Of a stretch of 64,000 nucleotides of DNA, positions 27,937 through 41,500 are shown in pieces. The stretch is taken from NCBI GenBank assembly GCA_003255065.1, contig QAOA01003982.1, positions 466,695 through 530,694 of the forward strand, in the 5' to 3' direction. The translations under genes and the position numbers were made by a program. Below the pieces are notes generated by a model. That model did not search any database, was not told the DNA's origin, and worked only from the letters and a program-made list of their open reading frames with translations. Origin of the DNA: Cercis canadensis (taxonomy: Eukaryota > Streptophyta > Magnoliopsida > Fabales > Fabaceae). Each line of letters starts with the position of its first letter. Positions within the stretch are counted from its first letter, which is position 1.

Positions 27937-27970
27937 GACCACTCAGTGATATAGACCAGACACTGGGACA
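27937..27970. other. 34-nt parallel-complement block in the satellite
   Basis: The block begins GACCACTCAGTGATATAG and ends with CCAGACACTGGGACA. Complementing it base by base, without reversing it, gives CTGGTGAGTCACTATATC then GGTCTGTGACCCTGT, which is the satellite of the paralogous copy at 26792-26825. All 34 positions match, including the private TCTGTGACC variant. Both flanks are normal satellite in the normal strand (GGGACAGTTTC before, TTCGGTTCATCC after), and the block is exactly where that segment should be. An inversion would give the reverse complement, which this is not. A data or assembly artefact is the simplest reading. Confidence 0.93.
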
Positions 27971-30900
27971 TTCGGTTCATCCTTGTTACTGACTCAGATA
28001 TTTTTCTTGTGGATCACTGTTTCTGGGATGGGACAGTTTCCTGGTGAGTCACTATATTAGTCTGAAACCCTGTTTCTGACTCGGTTAGTTTTCTTATGTT
28101 TCATTGTATCTTGGACGCAATAGTTTCCTGGTGAGTCACTACATTTAGTCCAGGACCCTGTTTCGGTTAATCCATGTTTCTGACTCAAATATTTTTCTCG
28201 TGTTTCCCTATATCTCGAACTGGACACTTTCCTGGTGAGTCACTATATCTGGACCGGGACCCAGTTTCGGTCCATCCTTGTTAGTGACTAAAATATTTTT
28301 CTTGTGGATCTCTGTCTCTGTTTCTGGGACAGGACAGTTTCCCGGTGATTCATTATCTCTAGTCTGAGACCCTGTTTCGGTTCATCCCTTTTTCTGACTC
28401 GGATATTTTTCTTGTGTTTCCCAGTATCTGGGATTTGACAGTTTCCTGTTGAGTCACTATATTTGGACCGGGACCATGTTTCGGTTCATCACTGTTACTG
28501 ACTTAAATATATTTCATGTGGAACTCTGTTTCTGGGTCGGGACAGTTTCCTGGTGAGTCACTATATCTGGTCTGTGACCCTGTTTCGGTTCATCCCTGTT
28601 TCTGACTCGGTTATTTTTCCTGTGTTTCCCGGTAACTGTGACGGGACAATTTCCTGGTGAGTCGCTACATCTGGTCCAGGACAATGTTTCGGTTGATCCC
28701 TGTTTCTGACTCAGATATTTTTCTCGTGTTTCCCATTAATTGGGATTGGACAGTTTCCTGGTGAGTCACTATATTTGGTCTGATACCCTGTTTCGGTTCA
28801 TCCCTGTTTCTGACTCGGATATTTTTCTTGTTTTTCCCTGTATCTGTGACGGGACAGTTTCCTGGTGAGTCTCTACATCTGGTCCAGGACCTTGTTTTGG
28901 TTCATCCCTATTTTTGACTGGTATATTTTTCTTATTTTTCCCTGTATCTGTGACGGGCAGTTTCCTGGTGAGTTACTATATCTAGATTGGGACCCCGTTT
29001 CGGTTCATCCCTGCTACTGACTCAGATATTTTTCTGGTGAATCACTGTTTCTAGGACGGGACAGTTTCCTAGTGAGTCACTATATCTGGTCTGAGACCCT
29101 GTTTCGGTTCATCCCTGTTTATGACTCGGATATTTTTCTTCTTTTTCCCTGTATCTGTGACGGGACAGTTTCCTGGTGAGTCACTACATCTGGTCCAGGA
29201 CCTTGTTTCGGTTCATCCCTCTTTCTGACTCGGATATTTTTCTTGTTTTTCCCTGTATCTGTGACGGGACAGCTTCCTGTTGAGTCACTACATCTAGTCC
29301 AGGACCCTGTTTTGGTTCATCACTGTTTCTGACTCAAATATTTTTCATGTGGAACTCTGTTTCTGGGTCGGGACAGTTTCTTGGTGAGTCACTATATCTG
29401 GTCTGAGACCTTGTTTCGGTTCATCCCTGTTTCTGACTCGGATATTTTTCTTATTTTTCAATGTATCTGTGACGAGACAGTTTCCTGGTGAGTCACTACA
29501 TCTGGTCCAGGACCTTGTTTGGGTTCATCCCTGTTTTTGAGTCGGATATTTTTCTCGTGTTTTCCTGTATCTGGGACTGGACAGTTTCTTGGTGAATCAC
29601 TATATCTGGACCGGGACCCTGTTTCGGTTCATCCCTGTTACTGACTCAGATATTTTTCTTGTGGATCATTGTTTCTGGGATGGGACAGTTTCCTGGTGAG
29701 TCACTATATCTAGTCTGAAACCCTGTTTCTGACTCGGTTAGTTTTCTTGTGTTTCATTGTATCTTGGACGGAATAGTTTCCTGGTGAGTCACTACATTTA
29801 GTCCAGGACCCTGTTTCGGTTCATCCATGTTTCTGACTCAAATATTTTTCTTGTGTTTCCCTATATCTGGGATTGGACAGTTTCCTGGTAAATCACTATA
29901 TTTGGTCTGATACCCTATTTCGGTTCATCCCTGCTTCTCACTTGGTTATTTCTCTTGTGTTTCGCTGTATCTGGGACGGGATAGTTTCCTGGTGAGTCAC
30001 TATATCTGGTCCAGGACCCTGTTTCGGTTCATCCCTATTACTGACTCAGATATTTTTCTTGTGGATCACTATTTCTGGGATGGGACAGTTTCCTGGTGAG
30101 TCACTATATCTAGTCTGAAACCCTGTTTCTGACTCGGTTAGTTTTCTTATGTTTCATTGTATCTTGGACGCAATAGTTTTCTGGTGTGTCACTACATTTA
30201 GTCCAGGACCCTGTTTCGGTTAATCCATGTTTCTGACTCAAATTTTTTTCTCGTGTTTCCCTGTATCTCGGACTCGACACTTTCCTGGTGAGTCACTATA
30301 TCTGGAACGGGACCCTGTTTCGGTTCATCCCTGTTACTGACTAAAATATTTTTCTTGTGGATCTCTGTTTCTGGGACGGGACAGTTCCCTGGTGAGTCAC
30401 TATATCTGGTCTGAGATCCTATTTCGGTACATCCCTGTTTCTGACTCGGATATTTTTCTTTATTTTTCCCTGTATCTGTGACGGGACAGTTTCCTGTTGA
30501 GTCGCTATATCTGGATTGGGACCCTGTTTTGGTTCATCCCTGTTTCGGACTCAGATATTTTTCTTGTGTTTCCCTGTATTTAGGATAGGACAGTTTCCTG
30601 GTGAGTCACTATATTTTTTCTGATACGCTGTTTGGGTTCATCCCTGCTTCTGACTCGGTTATTTTTCTTGTGTTTCGCAGTATCTGAGACGGGATAGTGT
30701 CCTGTTGAGTAACTATATCTGGTCCGAGACCCTGTTTCAGTTCATCCCTATTACTGACTAAAATATTTTTCTTGTAGATCTCTGTTTCTGGGACAGGACA
30801 GTTTCTTGGTGAGTCACTATATCTGGTCTGAGACCCTGTTTCGGTTCATCCCTGTTTCTGACTCGGATATTTTTCTTGTTTTTCCCTGTATCTGTGACGG

Positions 30901-33511
30901 GATAGCTTCCTGGTGAGCCACTACATCTGGTCTAGGACCCTGTTTTGGTTCATCCCTGTTTCTGACTCAGATATTTTTCTCGTGTTTCCCTGTGTCTAGG
31001 ATTGGACAGTTTCCTGGTGAGTCACTATATTTGGTCTGATACGCTGTTTAGGTTCATCCCTGCTTCTGGCTCGGTTATTTTTCTTGTGTTTCGCTGTATC
31101 TGAGACGGGATAGTGTCCTGGTGAGTAACTATATCTAGTCCGAGACCCTGTTTCAGTTCATCCCTATTATTGACTCAGATATTTTTCTGGTGAATCACTG
31201 TTTCTGGGACGGGACAGTTTCCTGGTGAGTCACTATATCTGGTATGAGACCCTGTTTCGGTTAATCCCTGTTTCTGACTCGGATATTTTTCTTCTTTTTC
31301 CCTGTATCTGTGACGGGACAGCTTCCTGGTGAGTCACTACATCTGGTCCAAGACCCCTATTTTGGTTCATCCCTGTTTCTGACTCAGATATTTTTCTCGT
31401 GTTTCCCTGTATCTAGGATTGGACAGTTTCCTGGTGAGTCACTATATTTGGTCTGATACGCTGTTTGGGTTCATCCCTGCTTCTGACTCGGTTATTTTTC
31501 TTGTGTTTCGCTGTATCTGAGACGGGATAGTGTCCTGGTGAGTAACTATATCTGGTCCGAGACCCTGTTTCAGTTCATCCCTATTACTGACTCAGATATT
31601 TTTCTGGTGAATCACTGTTTCTGGGACGGGACAGTTTCCTGGTGAGTCACTATATCTGGTATGAGACCCTGTTTCGGTTAATCCCTGTTTCTGACTCGGA
31701 TATTTTTCTTCTTTTTCCCTGTATCTGTGACGGGACAGCTTCCTGGTGAGTCACTACATCTGGTCCAAGACCCTTATTTTGGTTCATCCCTGTTTCTGAC
31801 TCAGATATTTTTCTCGTGTTTCCCTGTATCTAGGATTGGACAGTTTCCTGGTGAGTCACTATATTTGGTCTGATACGCTGTTTAGGTTTATCCCTGCTTC
31901 TGACTCGGTTATATTTCTTGTGTTTCGCTGTATCTGAGACGGGATAGTGTCCTGGTGAGTAACTATATCTGGTCCGAGACCCTGTTTCAGTTCATCCCTA
32001 TTACTGACTCAGATATTTTTCTGGTGAATCACTGTTTCTGGGACAGGACAATTTCCTGGTGAGTCAATATCTCTGGTCTGAGACCCTGTTTCTGTTCATC
32101 CCTTTTTCTGACTTGGATATTTTTCTTGTTTTTCCCTGTATCTGTGACGGGACAGTTTCCTGGTGAGTCGCTATATCTGGATTGGGACCCTGTTACGGTT
32201 CAACCTTGTTACTGACTCAGATATTTTTCGTGTGAATCACTGTTTCTGGGACGGGACAGTTTCCTGGTGAGTAACTACATCTGGTCCAAGACCCTGTTTT
32301 GGTTCATCCCTGTTTCTGACTCAGATATGTTTCTCGTGTTTCCCTGTATCTCGGATTAGACAGTTTCCTGGTGAGTCATTATATTTCGTCTGATATGTTG
32401 TTTGGGTTCATCCCTGCTTCTGACTCGGTTATTTTTCTTGTGTTTTGCTGTATCTGAGACGGGATAGTGTCCTGGTGAGTAACTATATCTGGTCCGAGAT
32501 CCTGTTTCAACTCATCCCTATTACTGACTCAGATATTTTTCTTGTGAATCACTGTTTCTGGGACAGGACAGTTTCTTGGTGAGTCAATATCTCTGGTCTA
32601 AGACCCTGTTTCGGTTCATCCCTTTTTCTGACTCGGATATTTTTCTTTTTTTTCCCTGTACCTGTGACGGGACAGTTTCCTGGTGAGTCGCTATATCTGG
32701 ATTGGGACACTGTTACGGTTCATCCCTGTTACTGACTCAGATATTTTTCGGGTGAATCACTGTTTCTGGGACGGGACAGTTTCCTGGTGAGTCACTATAT
32801 CTGGTCTGAGACCCTGTTTCGGTTCATCCCTGTTACTAACTCAGATATTTTTCTGGTGAATCACTGTTTCTGGGACAGGACAGTTTCCCGGTGAGTTAAT
32901 ATTTCTGGTCTGAGACCCTGTTTCGGTTCATCCCTTTTTCAGACTTGGATATTTTTCTTGTTTTTCCTTGTGTCGGTGACGGGACAGTTTCCTGGTGAGT
33001 CACTACATCTTGCCTAGGAACTTGTTTCGGTTCATCCCTTTTTCTGACTCGGATATTTTTCTTGTGGTTCCTTGTATCTGGGATTAGACAAATTCCTGTT
33101 GAGTCACTATATTTGGACCGGGACCCTGTTTCGGTTCATCACTGTTACTGACTCAAATATTTTTCTTGTGGAACTCTGTTTCTGGGTCGGGACAATTTCC
33201 TGGTGAGTCACTATATCTGGTCTGAGAACCTGTTTCGGTTCAGCCCTATTTCTGACTCGGATATTTTTCTTATTTTTCGCTGTATCTGTGACGGGACTGT
33301 TTCCTTGTGAGTCACTACATCTGGTCCAGGACCTTGTTTCGGTTCATCCCTATTTCTGACTCGGATATTTTTGTCGCGTTTCCCTGTATCTGGGACTGGA
33401 CAGTTTCCTGGTGAGTCACTATATCTGGACCGGGACCCTGTTTCGGTTCATCCCTGTTACTGACTAAAATATTTTTCTTGTAGATCTCTGTTTCTGGGAC
33501 AGGACAGTTTC

Positions 33512-33860
33512 CTGGTGAGTGCCTATATCTGGTCTGAGACCCTGTTTCGGTTCATCCCTGTTTCTGACTCGGATATTTTTCTTGTTTTTCCCTGTATCTG
33601 TGACGGGATAGCTTCCTGGTGAGTCACTACATCTGGTCCAGGACCCTGTTTTGGTTCATCCCTGTTTCTGACTCAGATATTTTTCNCTGGTGAGTGCCTA
33701 TATCTAGTCTGAGACCCTGTTTCGGATCATCCCTGTTTCTGACTCGGATATTTTTCTTGTTTTTCCCTGTATCTGTGACGGGATAGCTTCCTGGTGAGTC
33801 ACTACATCTGGTCCAGGACCCTGTTTTGGTTCATTCCTGTTTCTGACTCAGATATTTTTC
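33512..33860 (+). repeat. 174-bp direct duplication flanking a single N (33686)
   Basis: Positions 33512-33685 and 33687-33860 are the same 174-bp segment, starting CTGGTGAGTGCCTATATCT, with about three substitutions. The N at 33686 lies exactly between them. The unusual GAGTGCCTATATC variant occurs only in these two copies as far as I can see. An unmerged overlap between two contigs, or two haplotypes, fits better than a true duplication. Confidence 0.85.
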
Positions 33861-36800
33861 TCGTGTTTCCCTGTATCTAGGATTGGACAGTTTCCTGGTG
33901 AGTCACTATACTTGGTCTGATACGCTGTTTAGGTTCATCCCTGCTTCTGACTCGGTTATTTTTTTATTGTGTTTCGCTGTATCTGAGACGGGATAGTGTC
34001 CTGGTGAGTAACTATATCTAGTCCGAGACCCTGTTTCAGTTCATCCCTATTATTGACTCAGATATTTTTCTGGTGAATCACTGTTTTTGGGACGGGACAG
34101 TTTCCTGGTGAGTCACTATTTCTGGTATGAGACCCTGTTTCTGTTAATCCCTGTTTCTGACTCGGATATTTTTTTTCTTTTTCCCTGTATCTGTGATGGG
34201 ACAGCTTCCTGGTGAGTCACTACATCTGGTCCAAGACCCCTATTTTGGTTCATCCCCGTTTCTGACTCGGATATTTTTCTTGTTTTTCCCTGTATCTGTG
34301 ACGAGATAGCTTCCTAGTGAGTCACTACATCTGGTCCAGGACCCTGTTTTGGTTCATCCCTGTTTCTGACTCAGATATTTTTCTCGTGTTTCCATGTATC
34401 TAGGATTGGACAGTTTCCTGGTGAGTCACTATACTTGGTCTGATACGCTGTTTAGGTTCATCCCTGCTTCTGACTCGGTAATTTTTTTATTGTGTTTCGC
34501 TGTATCTGAGACGGGATAGTGTCCTGGTGAGTAACTATATCTAGTCCGAGACCCTGTTTCAGTTCATCCCTATTATTGACTCAGATATTTTTCTGGTGAA
34601 TCACTGTTTCTCGGACGGGACAGTTTCCTGGTCAGTGACTATATCTGGTATGAGACCCTGTTTCGGTTAATCCCTGTTTCTGACTCGGATATTTTTCTTC
34701 TTTTTCCCTGTATCTGTGACGGGACAGCTTCCTGGTGAGTCACTACATCTGGTCCAAGACCCCTATTTTGGTTCATCCCTGTTTCTGACTCAGATATTTT
34801 TCTCGTGTTTCCCTGTATCTAGGATTGGACAGTTTCCTGGTGAGTCACTATATTTTGTCTGATACGCTGTTTAGGTTCATCCCTGCTTCTGACTCGGTTA
34901 TTTTTCTTGTGTTTCGCTGTATCTGAGACGGGATAGTGTCCTGGTGAGTAACTATATCTGGTCCGAGACCCTGTTTCAGTTCATCCCTATTACTGACTCA
35001 GATATTTTTCTGGTGAATCACTGTTTCTGGGACAGGACAGTTTCCTGGTGAGTCAATATCTCTGGTCTGAAACCCTGTTTCGGTTCATCCCTTTTTCTGA
35101 CTCGGATATTTTTCTTGTTTTTCCCTGTATCTGTGACGGGACAGTTTCCTGGTGAGTCGCTATATCTGGATTGGGACCCTGTTTCGGTTCATCCCTGTTA
35201 CTGACTCAGATATTTTTCTGGTGAATCACTGATTCTGGGACGGGACAGTTTCCTGGTGAGTCACTATATTTGGTCTGAGACCCTGTTTCGGTCCATCCCT
35301 GTTTCTGACACGTTTATTTTTCTTGTGTTTCGTTGTATTTAGGACGGGATAGTTTCTTGATGAGTCATTATATCTGGTCCAGGACTCTGTTTCGGTTCAT
35401 CTCTGTTACTGACTCAGATATTTTTCTCGTGAATCACTGTTTCTGGGACGGGACAGTTTCCTTATGAGTCACTATATCTGGTGTGAGACCCTGTTTCAGT
35501 TCATCCCAGTTTCTGACTCGGTAATTTTTCTTGTTTTTCCTTGTATCTGTGACGGGACAGTTTCCTGGTGAGTCATTATATCTGGATTGGGACCCTGTTT
35601 CGGTTCATCCTTGTTACTTTATCAGATATTTTTCTGGTGAATCACTGTTTCTGGGACGGGACAGTTTCCTGGTGAGTCACTATATCTGGTCTGAGACCCT
35701 GTTTCGGTTTATCACTTTTTCTGACTTGGATATTTTTCTTGTTTTTGCCTGTATCTGTGACGGGACAGTTTCCTGGTGAGTCGCTATATCTGGATTGGGA
35801 CCCTGTTTCGGTTCATCCTTGTTACTGACTCAGATATTTTTCTGGTGAATCACTGTTTCTGGGAAGGGACAGTTTCCTGGTGAGTCACTATATCTGGTCT
35901 GAGACCCTATTTCGGTTCAACCTTGTTTCTGACTCGGTAATTTTTATTGTTTTTCCTTGTATCTGTGACGGGACAGTTTCCTGGTGAGTCACTATATCTG
36001 GATTGGGACCCTGTTTCGGTTCATCCCTGTTATTGACTTAGATATTTTTCTGGTGAATCACTCTTTTTGGGACAGAACAGTTTCCCGGTGAGTCACTATA
36101 TTTGGTCTGATACGCTGTTTAGGTTCATCCCTGCTTCTGACTCGGTTATTTTTCTTGTGTTTCGCTGTATCTAAGACGGGATAGTGTCCTGGTGAGTAAC
36201 TATATCTAGTCCGATACCCTGTTTCAGTTCATCCCTATTACTGACTCAGATATTTTTCTGGTGAATCACTATTTTTGGGACGGGACAGTTTCCTGGTGAG
36301 TCACTATATCTGGTATGAGACCCTGTTTCGGTTAATCCCTTTTTCTGACTCGGATATTTTTCTTCTTTTTCCCTGTATCTGTGACGGGACAGCTTCCTGG
36401 TGAGTCACTACATCTGGTCCAACACCCCTATTTTGGTTCATCACTGTTTCTGACTCAGATATTTTTCTCGTGTTTCCCTGTATCTAGGATTGGACAGTTT
36501 CCTGGTGAGTCACTATATTTTGTCTGATACGCTGTTTGGGTTCATCCCTACTTCTGACTCGGTTATTTTTCTTGTGTTTCGCTGTATCGGAGACGGGATA
36601 GTGTCCTGGTGAGTAACTATATTTGATCCGAGACCCTGTTTCAGTTCATCCCTATTACTGACTCAGATATTTTTCTGGTGAATCACTATTTCTGGGACGG
36701 GACAGTTTCCTAGGGAGTCACTATATCTGGTCTGAGACCCTGTTTCGGTTTATCCCTATTTCTGACTCGGATATTTTTCTTGTTTTTCCCTGTATCTACG

Positions 36801-37735
36801 ACGGGACAGTTTCCTGATGAGTCACTATATCTGGACCGGGACCCTGTTTCGGCTCATCCCGGTTACTGACTCAAATATTTTTCTTGTGGATCTCTGTTTC
36901 TGGGACAGGACAGTTTTCTAGTGAGTCACTATATCTGGACCGGGACACTATTTCGGTTCATCTCGGTTTCTGATGCGAATATTTTTCTCGTGTTTCCCTA
37001 TATCTGGGACTGGACAATTTCCTGGAGAGTCACTATATCTGGACCGAGACCCTGTTTCATTTCATCCCTGTTTTTGAGTCAGATATTTTTCTTGTTTTTC
37101 CTGTATCTGTGACGGGACAGCTTCCTGTTGAGTCACTATATCTGGATTGGGACCCTGTTTCGGTTCATCCCTGTTACTGACTCAGATATTTTCTGGTGAA
37201 TCACTGTTTCTGGGACGGGACAGTTTCCTGGTGAGTCACTATATCTGGATTGAGACCTTGTTTCGGTTCATCCCCGTTTCTGACTCGGATATTTTTCTTT
37301 TTTTTCCCAGTATCTGTGATTGGAAAGTTTCCTGGTGAGTCACTATATCTGGACCGGGACCCTGTTTCGGTTCATCCCTGTTACTGACTCAGATATTTTT
37401 CTTTCGAATCACTGTTTCTGGGACGGGGCAGTTTACTCGTGAGTCACTATATCTGGTCTGAGACTCTGTTTCGGTTCATCCCTCTTTCTGACTTGGATAT
37501 TTTTTTGTTTTTCCCTGTATCTGTGACGGGAAAGTTGCCAGGTGAGTCACTACATCTGGACAGGGATACTGTTTCGGTTCATCCCTATTACTGACTCAAA
37601 TATTTTTCTTGTGGATCTTTGTTTCTGGGACGGGAAAGTTTCCTGGTGAGTCACTATATTTGGACCGGCCCACTGTGTCGGTTCATCCTTGCTTCTGACT
37701 CGGTTCTTTTTCTTGTGTTTCGCTGTATCTGGGAC

Positions 37736-38554
37736 GGGATAGTTTCCTTGTGAGTCACTATATTTGGTCCAAGACAGTGTTTCGGTTTATCCCTTTTACT
37801 AACTCAGATATTTTTCTAGTGAATCATTGTTTCTGGGACGGGACAGTTACCTGGTGAGTCACTATATCTGGTCTGAGACCTTGTTTCGGTTCATCCCTGT
37901 TTCTGAATCGGATATTTTTCTTCTTTTTCCTTGTATATGTGACGTGACAGTTTCCTGGTGAGTCACAATATCTGGATTGGGACCCTGTTTCAGTTCATCC
38001 CTGTTACTGACTCGGATATTTTTCTTGTGGTTCCTTGTATCTGGGATTAGACAAATTCCTGTTGAGTCACTATATTTGGAACGGGACCCTGTTTCGGTTC
38101 ATCACTGTTACTGACTCAAATATTTTTCTTGTGGAACTCTGTTTNGGGATAGTTTCCTTGTGAGTCACTATATTTGGTCCAAGACAGTGTTTCGGTTTAT
38201 CCCTTTTACTAACTCAGATATTTTTCTAGTGAATCATTGTTTCTGGGACGGGACAGTTTCCTGGTGAGTCACTATATCTGGTCTGAGACCTTGTTTCGGT
38301 TCATCCCTGTTTCTGAATCGGATATTTTTCTTCTTTTTCCTTGTATATGTGACGTGACAGTTTCCTGGTGAGTCACAATATCTGGATTGGGACCCTGTTT
38401 CAGTTCATCCCTGTTACTGACTCGGATATTTTTCTTGTGGTTCCTTGTATCTGGGATTAGACAAATTCCTGTTGAGTCACTATATTTGGAACGGGACCCT
38501 GTTTCGGTTCATCACTGTTACTAACTCAAATATTTTTCTTGTGGAACTCTGTTT
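37736..38554 (+). repeat. 409-bp direct duplication flanking a single N (38145)
   Basis: Positions 37736-38144 recur at 38146-38554 (offset 410) with two differences visible (GTTACCTGG versus GTTTCCTGG; TACTGACTC versus TACTAACTC). The N at 38145 is the exact boundary. Four monomers' worth of sequence is probably counted twice here. Confidence 0.87.
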
Positions 38555-41500
38555 CTGGGTCGGGACAATTTCCTGGTGAGTCACTATATCTGGTCTGAGA
38601 ACCTGTTTCGGTTCAGCCCTTTTTCTGACTCGGATATTTTTCTTATTTTTCGCTGTATCTGTGACGGGACAGTTTCCTTGTGAGTCACTACATCTGGTCC
38701 AAGACCTTGTTTCGGTTCATCCCTATTTTTGACTCGGATATTTTTCTCGCGTTTACCTGTATCTGGGACTGGACAGTTTCCTGGTGAGTCACTATATCTG
38801 GACCGGGACCCTGTTTCGGTTCATCCCTGTTACTGACTAAAATATTTTTCTTGTAGATCTCTGTTTCTGGGACAGGACAGTTTCCTGGTGAGTAACTATA
38901 TCTGGTCTGAGACCCTGTTTCGGTTCATCCCTGTTTCTGACTCGGATATTTTTCTTGTTTTTCCCTGTATCTGTGACGGGATAGCTTCCTGGTGAGTCAC
39001 TACATCTGGTCCAGGACCCTGTTTTGGTTCATCCCTGTTTGTGAATCAGATATTTTTCTCGTGTTTCCCTGTTTCTAGGATTGGACAGTTTCCTGGTGAG
39101 TCACTATATTTGGCCTGATACGCTGTTTAGGTTCATCCCTGCTTCTGACTCGGTTATTTTTCTTGTGTTTCGCTGTATCTGAGACGGGATAGTGTCCTGG
39201 TGAGTAACTATATCTAGTCCGAGACCCTGTTTCAGTTCATCCCTATTATTGACTCAGATATTTTTCTGGTGAATCACTGTTTCTGGGACGGGACAGTTTC
39301 CTGGTGAGTCACTATATCTGGTATGAGACCCTGTTTCGGTTAATCCCTATTTCTGTCTCGGATATTTTTCTTCTTTTTCCCTGTATCTGTGACGGGACAG
39401 CTTCCTGGTGAGTCACTACATCTGGTCCAAGACCCCTATTTTGGTTCATCCCTGTTTCTGACTCGGATATTTTTCTTGTTTTTCGCTGTATCTGTGACGG
39501 GATAGCTTCCTGGTGAGTCACTACATCTGGTCCAGGACCCTGTTTTGGTTCATCCCTGTTTCTGACTCAGATATTTTTCTCGTGTTTCCCTGTATCTAGG
39601 ATTGGACAGTTTCCTGGTGAGTCACTATATTTTGCCTGATACGCTGTTTAGGTTCATCCCTGCTTCTGACTCGGTTATTTTTCTTGTGTTTCGTTGTATC
39701 TGAGACGGGATAGTGTCCTGGTGAGTAACTATATCTAGTCCGAGACCCTGTTTCAGTTCATCCCTATTATTGACTCAGATATTTTTCTGGTGAATCACTG
39801 TTTCTGGGACGGGACAGTTTCCTGGTGAGTCACTATATCTGGTATGAGACCCTGTTTCGGTTAATCCCTGTTTCTGACTCGGATATTTTTCTTCTTTTTC
39901 CCTGTATCTGTGACGGGACAGCTTCCTGGTGAGTCACTACATCTGGTCCAAGACCCCTATTTTGGTTCATCCCTGTTTCTGACTCAGATATTTTTCTCGT
40001 GTTTCCCTGTATCTAGGATTGGACAGTTTCCTGGTGAGTCACTATATTTTGCCTGATACGCTGTTTAGGTTCATCCCTGCTTCTGACTCGGTTATTTTTC
40101 TTGTGTTTCGTTGTATCTGAGACGGGATAGTGTCCTGGTGAGTAACTATATCTAGTCCGAGACCCTGTTTCAGTTCATCCCTATTATTGACTCAGATATT
40201 TTTCTGGTGAATCACTGTTTCTGGGACGGGATAGTTTCCGAGTGAGTCACTATATCTGGACCGGGACACTATGTCGGTTCATCCCAATTTCTCACTCGAA
40301 TATTTTACTCGTGCTTCCCAGTATCTGGGACTAGACAATTTCCTGGTGCGTCACTATATCTGGACCGGGACCCTGTTCGGTTCATCCCTGTTTCTGACTC
40401 GGTTATTTTTCTTGTGTTTCCCGGTAACTGTGACGGGACAGTTTCCTGGTGAGTCACTACATCTGGTCCAGGACACTGTTTCGGTTGATCCCTGTTTCTG
40501 ACTCAGATATTTTTCTCGTGTTTCCCTATATGTTGGATTGGACAGTTTCCTGGTGAGTCACTATATTTGGTCTAATACCCTGTTTCGGTTCATCCCTGCT
40601 TCTAACTTGGTTATTTTTCTTGTGTTTCCCTGTATCTGGGACCGGACAATTTCCTGGTGAGTCACTATATCTGGACCAGGACCCTGTTTCGGTTCATCCC
40701 TATTACTGACTCAAATATTCTTCTTGTGGATCACTGTTTCTGGGAAGGGAAAGTTTCCTGGTGAGTCACTATATCTGGACAGGGACACTGGGTCGGTTCA
40801 TCCCTGTTTCTGGCTCAGATATTTTTCTTGGGGATCACTATTTCTGGGACGGGACAGTTTCCAGGTGAGTCACTATATCTGGACCGGGACACTGTTTCGG
40901 TTCATCCCTGTTTATAACTCGAATATTTTACTCGTGTTTCCCTGTATCTGGGACTTGACAGTTTCCTGGTGAGTCACTATATATGGACCGGGACCCTGGT
41001 TCGGTTCATCCCTGTTACTGACTCAGATATTTTTCTTGTGGATCACTGTTTCTGGGACGGGACAGTTTCCTGGTGTGTCACTACATCTAGTCCAGGACCT
41101 TGTTTCGGTTCATCCCTGTTTTTGACTCAGATATTTTTCTCGTGTTTCCCTGTATCTGGGATTGGACAGTTTCCTGGTGAGACACTATATCTGGACCGAG
41201 ACCCTGTTTCGGTTCATCCCTCTTACTGACTCAAATATTTATCTTGGGGATCTCTATTTCTGGGACGGGACAGTTTCCTGGCGAGTCACTATATCTGGTC
41301 TGAGACCCTGTTTCGGTACATCCCTGTTTCTGACTCAGATATTTTTCTTGTTTTTCCCTGTATCTGTGACGAGACAGCTTCCTGGTGAGTCACTACATCT
41401 GGTCCAGGACCCTGTTTTGGTTCATCCCTGTTTATGACTCAGATATTTTTCTCATGTTTCCCTGTATCTAGGATTGGAGAGTTTCCTGGTGAGTCGCTAT

